From NCBI RefSeq assembly GCF_018614205.1, contig NZ_JAGGOS010000013.1, forward strand, positions 1 to 64,000: a stretch of 64,000 nucleotides of DNA. The letters run 5' to 3'. Below are positions 53,899 to 62,879 of the stretch, in pieces (position 1 is the stretch's first letter; each line of letters starts with the position of its first letter). Source of the DNA: Streptomyces sp. ISL-36. Its GTDB lineage: Bacteria; Actinomycetota; Actinomycetes; Streptomycetales; Streptomycetaceae. The notes beneath the pieces were generated by a model. It did not search any database. It saw only the letters and a list, made by a program, of their open reading frames with translations, and was not told the origin of the DNA. The position numbers were made by a program, and so were the translations under genes.

Positions 53899-54912
53899 TC
53901 AGTCGCCCTCGCGTCGTTCCCGGGTGGCGAGCAGCCGCCGCAGCGAGTTCAGCCGCGCCGGGTCGGCGTGCCCCTCGGCCACCCACGCGTCCAGCGCGCA
54001 GTCCGGCTCGTCGTGGCTGCAGGCCCGCGGGCAGTTCTCCGTACCGGGGACGAGATCGGGGAAGGCCAGGATGACCCGGGACGGATCGACGTGGTGCAGG
54101 CCGAAGGAACGGACGCCCGGAGTGTCGATCACCCAGCCGCCCTCCTTGTCGTCGAGCGGCAGGGCGAGCGCCGAGGTGGTGGTGTGCCGGCCGCGGCCCG
54201 TGACCGCGTTGACGACACCCGTGGTCCGCCGGCGGTCCGCCGGCACCAGGGCGTTGACCAAGGTCGTCTTGCCGACACCGGAGTGACCGACGAAGGCCGT
54301 GGTCCGTCCCTTGAGGTGCTCGTGGACCCGCTCGGCGGCGACCCCGTCGACGAACTCGTCGCGGGTGGTGACCACATGGGGCACACCGAGCGCGCCGTAC
54401 ATCTCCAGGAGCTCGTCCGGCGAGGCCAGGTCCGACTTCGTCAGCACGAGGAGCGGGGTGAGGCCCCCGTCGTACGCGGCGACCAGGCAGCGGTCGATCA
54501 GCCGGGGGCGGGGCTCGGGGTCGGCGAGCGCGGTGACGATCGCCAGCTGGTCGGCGTTGGCGACGACCACCCGCTCGTACGGATCGTCGTCGTCCGCCGT
54601 GCGACGGAGTACGGAGCTGCGCTCACCGATCCGTACGATCCGGGCCAGGCTGTCCTTCTCGCCGGACAGGTCGCCCACCAGGGAGACCCGGTCGCCGACG
54701 ACGGCGGCCTTACGGCCCAGCTCACGGGCCTTCATCGCCAGGACGACCCGGTCGTCCACCAGGCAGGTGAGCCGGCCGCGGTCCACGGTGAGGACCATGC
54801 CCTCGACCGCGTCCTCGTGCTTGGGGCGGATGTTCGTACGGGGACGGTTGCCCTTGCGGTTGGGCCGCTGGCGGATGTCGTCCTCGTCGGTGTGCTTCCC
54901 GTAACGCCGCAT
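53899..54912 (-). CDS. rsgA: Ribosome small-subunit-dependent GTPase A
   Basis: 337 residues. N-terminal OB fold (EGMVLTVDRGRLTCLVDD), then a circularly permuted GTPase with motifs in the order G4 (LTKSDL), G1 (GHSGVGKTTLVN), G3 (DTPGVRSFG) and a C-terminal zinc finger (CPRACSHDEPDC, His). It checks late 30S assembly. It starts 3 bp after the aroA stop, so it is the end of an aroA-rsgA operon. Confidence 0.94.
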   Translation of the reverse strand: MRRYGKHTDEDDIRQRPNRKGNRPRTNIRPKHEDAVEGMVLTVDRGRLTCLVDDRVVLAMKARELGRKAAVVGDRVSLVGDLSGEKDSLARIVRIGERSSVLRRTADDDDPYERVVVANADQLAIVTALADPEPRPRLIDRCLVAAYDGGLTPLLVLTKSDLASPDELLEMYGALGVPHVVTTRDEFVDGVAAERVHEHLKGRTTAFVGHSGVGKTTLVNALVPADRRRTTGVVNAVTGRGRHTTTSALALPLDDKEGGWVIDTPGVRSFGLHHVDPSRVILAFPDLVPGTENCPRACSHDEPDCALDAWVAEGHADPARLNSLRRLLATRERREGD

Positions 54913-54915
54913 GGC

Positions 54916-56253
54916 TCAGACCCCGAGCATTTCGGTCCACATCCTGGGGAAGTCGGGCAAGGTCTTGGCCGTCGTCGCGACGTTCTCGATCTCCACGCCC
55001 TCGACCGCGAGGCCGATGATCGCGCCCGCCGTGGCCATCCGGTGGTCGTGGTACGTGTGGAAGACACCGCCGTGCAGCGGGCGCGGGCGGATGTGCAGGC
55101 CGTCCTCGGTCTCCGTGACGTCGCCGCCGAGTTCGTTGATCTCCTTGGTCAGGGCCGCCAGGCGGTCCGTCTCGTGGAGCCGCAGATGGGCGACGCCGCG
55201 CAGCGTCGAGGGGGAGTCGGCCAGCGCGGCGACCGCCGCGATGCCGGGCGTCAGCTCGCCGACCTCGCCCAGGTCGACGTCGATGCCGTGGATCCGGCCG
55301 GTGCCCGTGAAGGTGAGGCCCGCGTCGGTGAGTTCGCAGGAGCCACCCATCTCGGTGAAGATCTCCCGCAGCGCGTCACCGGGCTGGGTGGTCCTGGCCG
55401 GCCAGTCCGGGACGGTGACCCGGCCGCCGGTGACCAGGGCCGCGGCCAGGAACGGCTGGGCGTTGGACAGGTCGGGCTCGACGATCAGGTCACGCCCGAG
55501 CAGGGCGGAGGGGGAGACCCGCCAGACGTTCGGCTCGCCGCCCGTCTCCGGCTCGTCGACCTGGGCGCCGACGACGCGGAGCATGTCCACCGTCATCCGG
55601 ATGTGGGGCAGGGAGGGGAGCTTGGCGCCGACGTGGCGCACCTCCACCCCCTGGTTGAAGCGGGGCGCCGAGAGCAGCAGGGCGCTGACGAACTGGGAGG
55701 ACGAGGAGGCGTCGATCTCCACCGGGCCGCCGTCCAGGGCGCCGCCGCCGTGCACGGTCATCGGCAGCGCGCCGCGCCCGTCGTCGTCGATCCTGGCGCC
55801 CAGCACGCGCAGCGCGTCGATCACGCCGTGCAGCGGGCGCTCGTGCGAACGGGCGTCGCCGTCGAAGTGCACCGGGCCGTCGGCGAGGGCGGCGACCGGC
55901 GGCAGGAAGCGCATGACCGTGCCGGCGTTGCCGACGTCCACGGTCGCCGGTCCGTGCAGCGCGGCCGGAATGATCCGCCAGGCCTCGCCCGTACCGTCCG
56001 GGCCCACGCCCTCCTCGATCTTCACGCCGAGCGTGCGCAGCGCCTCGGCCATCAGCAGCGTGTCGCGGGAGCGCAGCGGGCGGCGCAGCCAGCCCGGCTC
56101 GGCGGCGAGCGCGGCGAGGACCAGGCCGCGGTTGGTGACCGACTTGGATCCGGGCACGGTGACGGTCGCGTCGACGGCGCCGCTCGCATACGGGGCGGGC
56201 CAGGGGTCGGAGATCGGGGCGGCGTGCTCGGAGTGCGCGGAGCTTTCGGTCAT
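54916..56253 (-). CDS. aroA: EPSP synthase (3-phosphoshikimate 1-carboxyvinyltransferase)
   Basis: 445 residues. It joins PEP to shikimate 3-phosphate on the way to aromatic amino acids. Substrate-binding [15 protein letters not shown], the NAGTVMRF loop, [17 protein letters not shown] and [15 protein letters not shown] are all present. The gene lies 28 bp after the M50 peptidase gene and 3 bp before rsgA. Confidence 0.95.
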   Translation of the reverse strand: MTESSAHSEHAAPISDPWPAPYASGAVDATVTVPGSKSVTNRGLVLAALAAEPGWLRRPLRSRDTLLMAEALRTLGVKIEEGVGPDGTGEAWRIIPAALHGPATVDVGNAGTVMRFLPPVAALADGPVHFDGDARSHERPLHGVIDALRVLGARIDDDGRGALPMTVHGGGALDGGPVEIDASSSSQFVSALLLSAPRFNQGVEVRHVGAKLPSLPHIRMTVDMLRVVGAQVDEPETGGEPNVWRVSPSALLGRDLIVEPDLSNAQPFLAAALVTGGRVTVPDWPARTTQPGDALREIFTEMGGSCELTDAGLTFTGTGRIHGIDVDLGEVGELTPGIAAVAALADSPSTLRGVAHLRLHETDRLAALTKEINELGGDVTETEDGLHIRPRPLHGGVFHTYHDHRMATAGAIIGLAVEGVEIENVATTAKTLPDFPRMWTEMLGV

Positions 56254-56281
56254 GCCCTCACTTTAGTGGGGACCACACCGA

Positions 56282-56968
56282 CTACAGCCCCAGCAACCAG
56301 CGGCCTCCGCCGATCAGGGAACAGATGGAGACCGCATGGAAGAGGAAGAGCCACATCGCCGGGTGGGCATGGGTGAGGCGGGCGAGCTGATCGGCGTCGG
56401 AGTCCGGTGCCCCGCCGTGGCGCCGCTTGGCCTGGAGCTCGAAGACCGGGCGGACCCCGCCGAGCAGCAGGAACCAGACGACGGAGTAGGCGAACGCCGA
56501 CTGCACGTCCGGGCCGGTCAGCCAGGAGACCAGGAGGAACGTGCCACCGGTGAGGACGACGGTGAGCGCTCCGTACGCGTTGCGGATCATCACCAGCATG
56601 ACCAGGAGGAGCGCCGTGGCCAGCCACAGCAGAAGCGTGATCCGGTGGTCGGCGAGCAGCCAGGCGCCGCCGAGGCCGAGCAGCGGCGGGGCGGTGTAGC
56701 CGGCGGCGGCGGTCAGGATCATGCCGATGCCGGTGGGACGGCCGCGGCTGACCGTGAGCCCGCTGGTGTCGGAGTGCAGCCGGATGCCCTGGAGGCGGCG
56801 GCCGGTGACGAGGGCGATCAGACCGTGGCCGCCCTCGTGGGCGATCGTGACGGCGTTGCGGGACAGCCGCCATATCGCGCGGGGCGCGGTGGCGGCGAGG
56901 GCCGCGAGGGCGGTCGCGATCACCAGCCACAGGTCGGGGGCGGGCTGCGTACCGAGGACTTCGGTCAT
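56282..56968 (-). CDS. M50-family membrane metallopeptidase
   Basis: 228 residues from the ATG at 56968. The zinc motif HEGGHGLIALVTGR lies in the first third, beside a membrane helix, with about five further helices and a second metal-site region with RNAYGALTVV. This matches compact M50 proteins of actinobacteria. It sits upstream of aroA on the same strand. Its substrate is unknown; site-2-protease-like cleavage is typical of the fold. Confidence 0.85.
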   Translation of the reverse strand: MTEVLGTQPAPDLWLVIATALAALAATAPRAIWRLSRNAVTIAHEGGHGLIALVTGRRLQGIRLHSDTSGLTVSRGRPTGIGMILTAAAGYTAPPLLGLGGAWLLADHRITLLLWLATALLLVMLVMIRNAYGALTVVLTGGTFLLVSWLTGPDVQSAFAYSVVWFLLLGGVRPVFELQAKRRHGGAPDSDADQLARLTHAHPAMWLFLFHAVSICSLIGGGRWLLGL

Positions 56969-57018
56969 TTCCGGACTGGCTCCTCGGGAGGGTCGTGGAT
57001 CGTGGCAGTGTGGCACGT

Positions 57019-57834
57019 ATGTGCGGACGGTATGCGGCGAGTCGGCGGCCCGAGGACCTGGTGGGGCTCTTCGGCGTCGAGAAGTGGGAGCCCGAGGAGA
57101 CCCTCGCTCCGGACTGGAACGTGGCCCCCACCAAAGAGGTCCACGTGGTTCTGGAGCGTCGTCTGAAAGACGCGGGGTCGCCGCGCCCGGTTCGCCAGCT
57201 GCGGACGTTGAAGTGGGGCCTCGTGCCGTCCTGGTCGAGGACGCCGGAGGGCGCGGCCCGGATGATCAACGCGCGGGCCGAGACGGTCCATGAGAAGCCC
57301 TCCTTCCGCCGGGCGTTCTCGTCGAGGCGGTGCATCCTGCCGGCGGACGGCTATTACGAGTGGGTGACCGGGGCGGGCGAGCGCGACCTGGAGGTCGAGG
57401 GGAAGAAGAAGCGGTCGCGGAAGCAGCCGTACTTCGTGACCCCGGCGGACGGGTCGGTCTTCGCGATGGCCGGGCTCTACGAGTTCTGGCGGGACCGGAC
57501 CCTGCCGGACGACCATCCGGCGGCGTGGTGGGTGACGTGCTCCGTCATCACCACGGAGGCGGAGACGGGGCCGCTGGGGGTGGCCCCGGCCGAGGGCCCG
57601 CGGTCGCTCGCGGAGATCCACCCCCGGATGCCGCTGATGCTGACGCCGGACCGGTGGGACGCGTGGCTGGACCCGGGCCGCACCGACGTCGACGACCTCA
57701 CAGGCCTCCTCACGGCGCCCCCGGAAGGCATCATGCGGGCCTATCCGGTGGCGACGGCGGTGAGCAACGTCCGCAACAACGGCCCGGAGCTCCTTGAGGA
57801 GCTGGAGGGCCCGGAGGTCGGCACGCTGTTCTGA
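57019..57834 (+). CDS. SRAP (SOS response-associated peptidase) protein, YedK/HMCES-like
   Basis: 271 residues. The ATG at 57019 is followed by CGRYA; after Met removal Cys2 forms a thiazolidine crosslink with abasic sites in single-stranded DNA. Conserved NVAPTKEVHV, INARAETV, LPADGYYEWVT (Glu) and IHPRMPLML (His) complete the active site. It protects abasic sites in ssDNA. It is divergent from the M50 gene. Confidence 0.93.
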   Translation: MCGRYAASRRPEDLVGLFGVEKWEPEETLAPDWNVAPTKEVHVVLERRLKDAGSPRPVRQLRTLKWGLVPSWSRTPEGAARMINARAETVHEKPSFRRAFSSRRCILPADGYYEWVTGAGERDLEVEGKKKRSRKQPYFVTPADGSVFAMAGLYEFWRDRTLPDDHPAAWWVTCSVITTEAETGPLGVAPAEGPRSLAEIHPRMPLMLTPDRWDAWLDPGRTDVDDLTGLLTAPPEGIMRAYPVATAVSNVRNNGPELLEELEGPEVGTLF

Positions 57835-57872
57835 TCCCGCTGCCGCCCTCCCCCGCGCGGCAGGATGGGGGC

Positions 57873-58511
57873 GTGACGAAGAGCGAGATCGTGACGACCG
57901 ACGCCGGGGACGCCCGCCTCACCTGGCATCCCGGCAGGAAGCCCTGGGCGGTCCTGGCGCTGAGCCATGGGGCCGGGGGCGGGATCGAGGCGCGGGACCT
58001 CCGGGCACTGGCCGCCGCGCTGCCGGCCGAGGGAGTGACCGTCGCCCTCGTGGAGCAGCCGTGGCGGGTCGCCGGCAAGAAGCTGGCGCCCGCGCCCAAG
58101 ACCCTCGACACCGGCTGGCGGGGCATCTGGCCCGCCCTCGCGAAGCCAGGCCTCCCGGTGATCGCCGGGGGCCGCAGCGCCGGGGCCCGCGTCGCCTGCC
58201 GCACCGGCAAGGAGCTCGGCGCCACCGCCGTGCTCGCACTGAGCTTCCCACTGCACCCGCCGGGCAAGCCCGAGCGGTCCCGCGCCGACGAGCTGCTCGG
58301 CGCCGGCCTGCCCACCCTCGTCGTCCAGGGCGGCAACGACCCCTTCGGAAAGCCCGAGGAATTCCCCGAAGGGGAGTACGGACTCGTCGAGGTGCCGTAC
58401 AGCGATCACGGATTCGCCGTCGCCAAGAAGGCGGCGCTCACCCAGGACGAAGCCCTCGAACTGATCACCCGCGCGGTCTCCGGGTGGCTTTCCTCGCTCC
58501 GGGAATGCTGA
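57873..58511 (+). CDS. Alpha/beta hydrolase (KANL3/Tex30-like)
   Basis: 212 residues. ALSHGAGGGIEARDL gives the oxyanion region, IAGGRSAGARVACR the nucleophile elbow (GRSAG, Ser), LVVQGGNDPFGKP an acid site and YSDHGFAV the His. This is the pattern of the Tex30/KANL3-like hydrolases. Its last 10 bases overlap the sigma-R promoter sigRp2. GTG start with CAGGAT 6 nt ahead, possibly leaderless. Confidence 0.83.
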   Translation: MTKSEIVTTDAGDARLTWHPGRKPWAVLALSHGAGGGIEARDLRALAAALPAEGVTVALVEQPWRVAGKKLAPAPKTLDTGWRGIWPALAKPGLPVIAGGRSAGARVACRTGKELGATAVLALSFPLHPPGKPERSRADELLGAGLPTLVVQGGNDPFGKPEEFPEGEYGLVEVPYSDHGFAVAKKAALTQDEALELITRAVSGWLSSLREC

Positions 58512-58527
58512 GCACACGACCACGGTT
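58502..58527 (+). promoter_or_regulatory. sigRp2, sigma-R dependent promoter
   Basis: GGAAT (58502-58506), exactly 18 nt, GTT (58525-58527): the full consensus GGAAT-N18-GTT for sigma-R. It gives positive feedback upon disulfide stress and yields the longer message that encodes sigma-R'. Confidence 0.85.
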
Positions 58528-58573
58528 GTGACGCATGTCGGTGTGAAGAGCAAAGGAAGAGGGAGTCCGTCGC

Positions 58574-58738
58574 ATGGGTTCGACCATCTGCCCCGCGCGC
58601 CCGCAGGCCGCTGACCTCGAGTGGACAGTGCTGCCCGCGGCCAAGGTCGCCCCTATTCGGGCGGCGGGCGGAGCGGTTCCTCGTCTATCCTCCGAAACGA
58701 GCGGGTCCGCATTCGGGTTCGCCGCAGCGCTGGAGGAG
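58574..58738 (+). CDS. sigR: 55-codon N-terminal extension of sigma-R' (long form)
   Basis: In frame with sigR from ATG 58574 (GGAAGAGGGAG upstream). It adds exactly 55 residues ([20 protein letters not shown] onward), as described for the unstable sigma-R' made from sigRp2 in S. coelicolor. Not a separate gene. Confidence 0.75.
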
Positions 58739-59395
58739 GTGGGTCCGGTCACTGGGACCGACACAGGGACCGACGAAGGCCCCGAGGAGACGACCGCGGA
58801 GCGCAACGCGCGCTTCGAGCGGGACGCCCTCGGCTACCTCGACCAGATGTACTCCGCCGCGCTGCGCATGACGCGCAATCCCGCGGACGCCGAGGACCTC
58901 GTGCAGGAGACGTATGCCAAGGCGTACGGCTCCTTCCACCAGTTCCGCGAGGGGACGAACCTCAAGGCGTGGCTGTACCGCATTCTCACCAACACCTTCA
59001 TCAACTCGTACCGCAAGAAGCAGCGTGAGCCCCAGCGCAGCGCCGCCGAGGAGATCGAGGACTGGCAGCTCGCCCGCGCCGAGTCGCACATGTCGACCGG
59101 ACTGCGGTCCGCCGAGTCGCAGGCCCTCGACCACCTGCCGGACTCCGACGTGAAGGAAGCGCTTCAGGCGATCCCCGAGGAATTCCGCATCGCCGTCTAT
59201 CTGGCCGACGTAGAGGGCTTTGCGTACAAGGAGATCGCGGACATCATGGGGACACCCATCGGTACGGTGATGTCCCGACTGCACCGGGGCCGCCGCCAGC
59301 TGCGCGGCATGCTCGAGGACTACGCCCGCGACCGCGGGCTCGTTCCCGCGGGCGCCGGAGAGTCGTCGAACGATCTGAAAGGCTCGGGCTCATGA
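58739..59395 (+). CDS. sigR: ECF sigma factor SigR (thiol stress)
   Basis: 218 residues from the GTG at 58739 (GGAGGA ahead). Region 2 has [20 protein letters not shown] and [17 protein letters not shown]; region 4 has [20 protein letters not shown], then [20 protein letters not shown]. Under disulfide stress it is released from RsrA and switches on thioredoxin, mycothiol and protease genes. The stop overlaps the rsrA start (ATGA). It has the two start sites known from other Streptomyces, with sigRp2 upstream. Confidence 0.95.
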   Translation: MGPVTGTDTGTDEGPEETTAERNARFERDALGYLDQMYSAALRMTRNPADAEDLVQETYAKAYGSFHQFREGTNLKAWLYRILTNTFINSYRKKQREPQRSAAEEIEDWQLARAESHMSTGLRSAESQALDHLPDSDVKEALQAIPEEFRIAVYLADVEGFAYKEIADIMGTPIGTVMSRLHRGRRQLRGMLEDYARDRGLVPAGAGESSNDLKGSGS

Positions 59396-59691
59396 GCTGC
59401 GGAGAGCCGCACGAGACGGATTGCTCAGAGGTTCTGGATCATCTCTACGAGTTCCTCGACCATGAGATGCCCGACAGTGACTGCACCAAGTTCGAGGTCC
59501 ACTTCGAGGAGTGCTCCCCGTGCCTGGAGAAGTACGGCCTGGAGCAGGCGGTGAAGAAGCTCGTCAAGCGCTGCTGCGGCAGTGACGACGTGCCCAGCGA
59601 TCTGCGGGCCAAGGTCATGGGCCGGATCGATCTCATCCGCTCGGGCCAGCTGGTGCCCGAGCAGGACGTGACGGCGACCGCCCAGGAGTGA
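59392..59691 (+). CDS. rsrA: Zinc anti-sigma factor RsrA
   Basis: 99 residues. The zinc-binding set Cys11, His37, Cys41 and Cys44 is intact ([14 protein letters not shown] region), as are Cys3, Cys31 and the Cys61-Cys62 pair. Reduced RsrA holds SigR; oxidation forms a trigger disulfide, expels zinc and frees SigR. It is translationally coupled to sigR and followed by a strong terminator. Confidence 0.96.
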   Translation: MSCGEPHETDCSEVLDHLYEFLDHEMPDSDCTKFEVHFEECSPCLEKYGLEQAVKKLVKRCCGSDDVPSDLRAKVMGRIDLIRSGQLVPEQDVTATAQE

Positions 59692-59703
59692 CCCCCGGAT
59701 GTA

Positions 59704-59742
59704 CGTGAGGGCCGCCGCGATCCGATCGCGGCGGCCCTCACG
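59704..59742 (+). terminator. rsrA terminator
   Basis: 19-bp inverted repeat (59704-59722 with 59724-59742), CGTGAGGGCCGCCGCGATC. The nominal loop is one base, so the inner pairs must open. Confidence 0.8.
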
Positions 59743-59825
59743 CATACATCAGCTTGTATCACCCGATGGTGCGAATCAGCGGCCGTCGGCCCGCGCGCTC
59801 CACCCAACTCGCTAGCGTGACAGGC

Positions 59826-61544
59826 GTGATGGGCGTGAAGGCGATTCCTCCGGCGGCACGTGGGTACATCGGCTGCGTCCTCCTCGGCGCCGCCGGGTGC
59901 GTCCTGCCGGCCCTCCGCCCCGGCGCGCACGTCCCCTGGACCACCGTCGTACTGCTCACCGTCCTGTACGCGGTGTGCGAACTGCCCTCCCGCTGCCGGC
60001 TGCTCGGCAGGGCGTTCGGCGGCTCGGGGGCCATGGGCGCCGGCTCCTTCTTCCCCGTCCTGCTCGCCTCCGCGCTGCTGCTGCCGCCCGCGGCCGCCGC
60101 GCTCACCGCGCTGCCGGGCGCGCTCCTCGCCCGCGTCGAGCAGCGGCCGGCCGGCGTACGCCGGGTGTGGCGGTCGGCCCAGCTCGTGCTCGCAGTCTGG
60201 GCCGCCGCGCTGGTCGCGGGCGCCCTGCACGGCCACAGCGCCCTCGGCCGGGGGCCGCACCTCCCCGACTTCCCGTACGTCCTGCTCCCCGCCGCGGCCT
60301 CCGCGCTCACCTTCTGCCTGGTCCTGACCGCCCTCGACGGCGGCGTCCGGATCATGGCCGAGAGGGTGCCGCCGCGCACCGCCTGGCGCGGGCTGCTCGG
60401 GCGGGCGCTCGCCCCGCACGCCGTGCACGGCCTCGCCGGGTTGATGATGGCGGTGCTCTGGTGCAGTACGTACGGCCCCGTCGCCGCGCTCTTCGTCCTG
60501 CTGCCCATGTACATCTCCTGCTGGGTCTTCGCCCAGTACCACCGCGAGCGCGCCGCGCACCAGGCGACGATCCGCGCCCTGGTCCAGGCCGTCGACATCA
60601 AGGACGGGTACACCCGCGGGCACAGCGAACGGGTGGGCGCGGCCTCGGTGCTGATCGCCCGTGAGCTGGGGATGGAGGAGGAGCGCACGGAGATCCTCCG
60701 CTTCGCGGGGATCCTGCACGACGTGGGGAAGCTGGGCGTGCCGACCCGCGTGCTCACGAAGGACGGGCCGCTGACACCGGAGGAGCGCCGGATCATCGAA
60801 CTGCATCCGGAGTACGGACACGAGATGGTCCGGGGGATCGGCTTCCTCGGCGAGGCGCGGTCGGCGATCCTCCACCACCACGAACGGATGGACGGCAGCG
60901 GATACCCGTACGGGCTCAGCGGGGCCCAGATCCCCGAGGTCGCCAGGGTCGTGGCGGTCGCGGACGCCTTCGACGCGATGACGTCGACCCGCTCCTACAG
61001 CCGGGCACGCCCGGTGAAGACGGCGGTGGCGGAGCTGGAGCGGTGCGCGGGCACGCACTTCGACCCGCGGATGGTACGGGCCCTGGTGCGGGCGCTCGAC
61101 CGGCACGGCTGGCAGACGGCGGTCACCGCCGACGAGTCCGGGCCGCTGGGGGCCGGTGTCCCGCCGCCACGCACCCCCGCGGGGCGCGACACCGCCCCGG
61201 GCACCGCCCGCCCGCCCGCCGCCACGGCCACGTCCGCGCCGGAGCCCGAGCCCCCCGCGGACGGCGCCGAGCCCGGTACGACCCGCTCCCTCGACCGACC
61301 CCTCGCCCCACCCTCCGACCGGCCCCACGACCCACCTTCGGACCGGCCCCTCGACCCACCTTCCGAGCGGCCCTCCGACGGACACCTCGACGCGGCCTCC
61401 GACCGGCCCTCCGACCTGCCCCTCGACCCACCTCCCGACCGTCCCCTCGGCCGGCCTCTCGACCCGCCGCTCGCCCGACGCTGGGCCCGGCCCCTCGAAC
61501 GGTCTTTCGGCCAGCCGATCGCCCGCCGACGGGGTCGCGGGTGA
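59826..61544 (+). CDS. Membrane HD-GYP domain protein
   Basis: 572 residues. About six membrane helices fill residues 10-260. The HD-GYP domain follows: GHSERVGAASVLIARELG, LHDVGKLGVP, HPEYGHEMVRGIGFLGEA, HHHERMDGSGYPYGL and VADAFDAMTS. All metal ligands and the GYP triad are intact, so c-di-GMP or related phosphodiesterase activity is likely. The last 120 residues are a repeated Asp-Arg-Pro-Leu-Asp-Pro-Pro-Ser tail. TAGCGT lies exactly 7 nt before GTG 59826 (leaderless). Its stop overlaps the next gene. Confidence 0.88.
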   Translation: MMGVKAIPPAARGYIGCVLLGAAGCVLPALRPGAHVPWTTVVLLTVLYAVCELPSRCRLLGRAFGGSGAMGAGSFFPVLLASALLLPPAAAALTALPGALLARVEQRPAGVRRVWRSAQLVLAVWAAALVAGALHGHSALGRGPHLPDFPYVLLPAAASALTFCLVLTALDGGVRIMAERVPPRTAWRGLLGRALAPHAVHGLAGLMMAVLWCSTYGPVAALFVLLPMYISCWVFAQYHRERAAHQATIRALVQAVDIKDGYTRGHSERVGAASVLIARELGMEEERTEILRFAGILHDVGKLGVPTRVLTKDGPLTPEERRIIELHPEYGHEMVRGIGFLGEARSAILHHHERMDGSGYPYGLSGAQIPEVARVVAVADAFDAMTSTRSYSRARPVKTAVAELERCAGTHFDPRMVRALVRALDRHGWQTAVTADESGPLGAGVPPPRTPAGRDTAPGTARPPAATATSAPEPEPPADGAEPGTTRSLDRPLAPPSDRPHDPPSDRPLDPPSERPSDGHLDAASDRPSDLPLDPPPDRPLGRPLDPPLARRWARPLERSFGQPIARRRGRG

Positions 61545-62800
61545 AGCCCGGCAGCCGGACCGTCGGCGCCGTCCACGGCAGCGCCCTCCTGCTCACGCTC
61601 GCCGGGTTCGCCTCCACGCTCTGGTACGGCGTCGACGAGCCCGGCAACGCCCTCGCCTTCGGCGTCCTCATCGCGCTCGGCGAGCTCGCCCGCTGGGGCG
61701 CCCTGCCCGGCGAACGCGAACCCGCGCCGCTGGCCGCCGCCGGAGCCCTCGCGTACGCCCTGCTCGGCGAGAGCGCGGACGGCACCACGACCCACGGCGT
61801 CCTCCAGATCATCGCCGTCGTCGTCGCCGGCGGGCTCGCCGGGATCGTCCCGCACGTCGCCCGCGGCGAGGGCCCCGACCTCGACCATCTGGCCCGGCGC
61901 ATCCTCACCGTCGGCTTCGCCGCCTTCTGCTTCCAGCCGCTCTACAACGCGGGCGAGGTCACCGCCGTCCTCGGCCAGGGGCCCTTCTACGCCCTCTTCC
62001 TGCTGCTCCTGCTCGGGCTCACCGCCCTGTGCGACGCCGTGCTGGCCGCCCTGATGCTCCGCGCCCGCAAGGGCTACCCGTACGGCCCCCTGCTCCGCGA
62101 CGAGCTCCGTGCCCTGCTCGGCATCGGCTCCGCCGTCTGCGCCACCGGCACCGTCATGGCCCTCGGCGTGGCCGTCGCCGGGCTCTGGGCCCTGCCCGTC
62201 TTCTGCGTCCCGCTCCTCCTCACCCAGCTCTCCTTCCGCCGGTACACGGCGGTGCGCACCACCAACCGGCAGACCATCGCCTCACTCGCCCGCGCCACCG
62301 AGGTCGCCGGCTACACCCCTCCCGGGCACGCCCGCCGCGTCGCGGCGCTCAGCGGCGCCGTCGGGCGCGAGCTCGGCCTCTCCGGGCCCGACCTGACCGT
62401 CCTGGAGTACGCCGCGCTCATGCACGACATCGGGCAGCTCTCCCTCGTCGACCCCGTCCCCGAGGGCGCCACCGCACTCCTCCCGGCCGAGGAGCAGCGC
62501 CGGATCGCGCTCCTCGGGGGTGCCGTCGTCCGCCAGACCGGCGTCCCGGCGGCCGTGGCCCTCGTCGTGGAACGGCAGGCCGACCCGTACCGGGAGCAGC
62601 CCCTGCCCGCCCGGATCGTCCGTACCGTCAACGCCTACGACGACCTCGCCCGCGGCAGCGCCTGCGGGGCGCTCACCGCCCTCGAACAGCTCCGCCTGGG
62701 CACCGCCCGCGACCATCACCCCGAGGTCGTCGAATCCCTTGCCAGAGTCCTCGCACGCGGTGGGGGAGTGGAGAGCATCGCCCCCCTGCCTCCTGGGTAA
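61541..62800 (+). CDS. Membrane protein with degenerate HD domain
   Basis: 419 residues; GTG overlaps the previous stop (GTGA). Six or seven membrane helices, then GHARRVAALSGAVGRELGLS and ALMHDIGQLSLVDPVPEG, so the first His and the HD pair are kept. The GYP motif and the downstream HHHE residues are missing (LVVERQADPYREQPLPARIV instead). It looks like a duplicate of the HD-GYP neighbour that lost full activity and may regulate it. Confidence 0.82.
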   Translation: MKPGSRTVGAVHGSALLLTLAGFASTLWYGVDEPGNALAFGVLIALGELARWGALPGEREPAPLAAAGALAYALLGESADGTTTHGVLQIIAVVVAGGLAGIVPHVARGEGPDLDHLARRILTVGFAAFCFQPLYNAGEVTAVLGQGPFYALFLLLLLGLTALCDAVLAALMLRARKGYPYGPLLRDELRALLGIGSAVCATGTVMALGVAVAGLWALPVFCVPLLLTQLSFRRYTAVRTTNRQTIASLARATEVAGYTPPGHARRVAALSGAVGRELGLSGPDLTVLEYAALMHDIGQLSLVDPVPEGATALLPAEEQRRIALLGGAVVRQTGVPAAVALVVERQADPYREQPLPARIVRTVNAYDDLARGSACGALTALEQLRLGTARDHHPEVVESLARVLARGGGVESIAPLPPG

Positions 62801-62879
62801 CCCATGGGTAATGAGCGCGCGTCCAACCGGGCATGGTTGGATGCGAACAAGAGGGTGAAGCGACCGGCAGGCGGGAATC

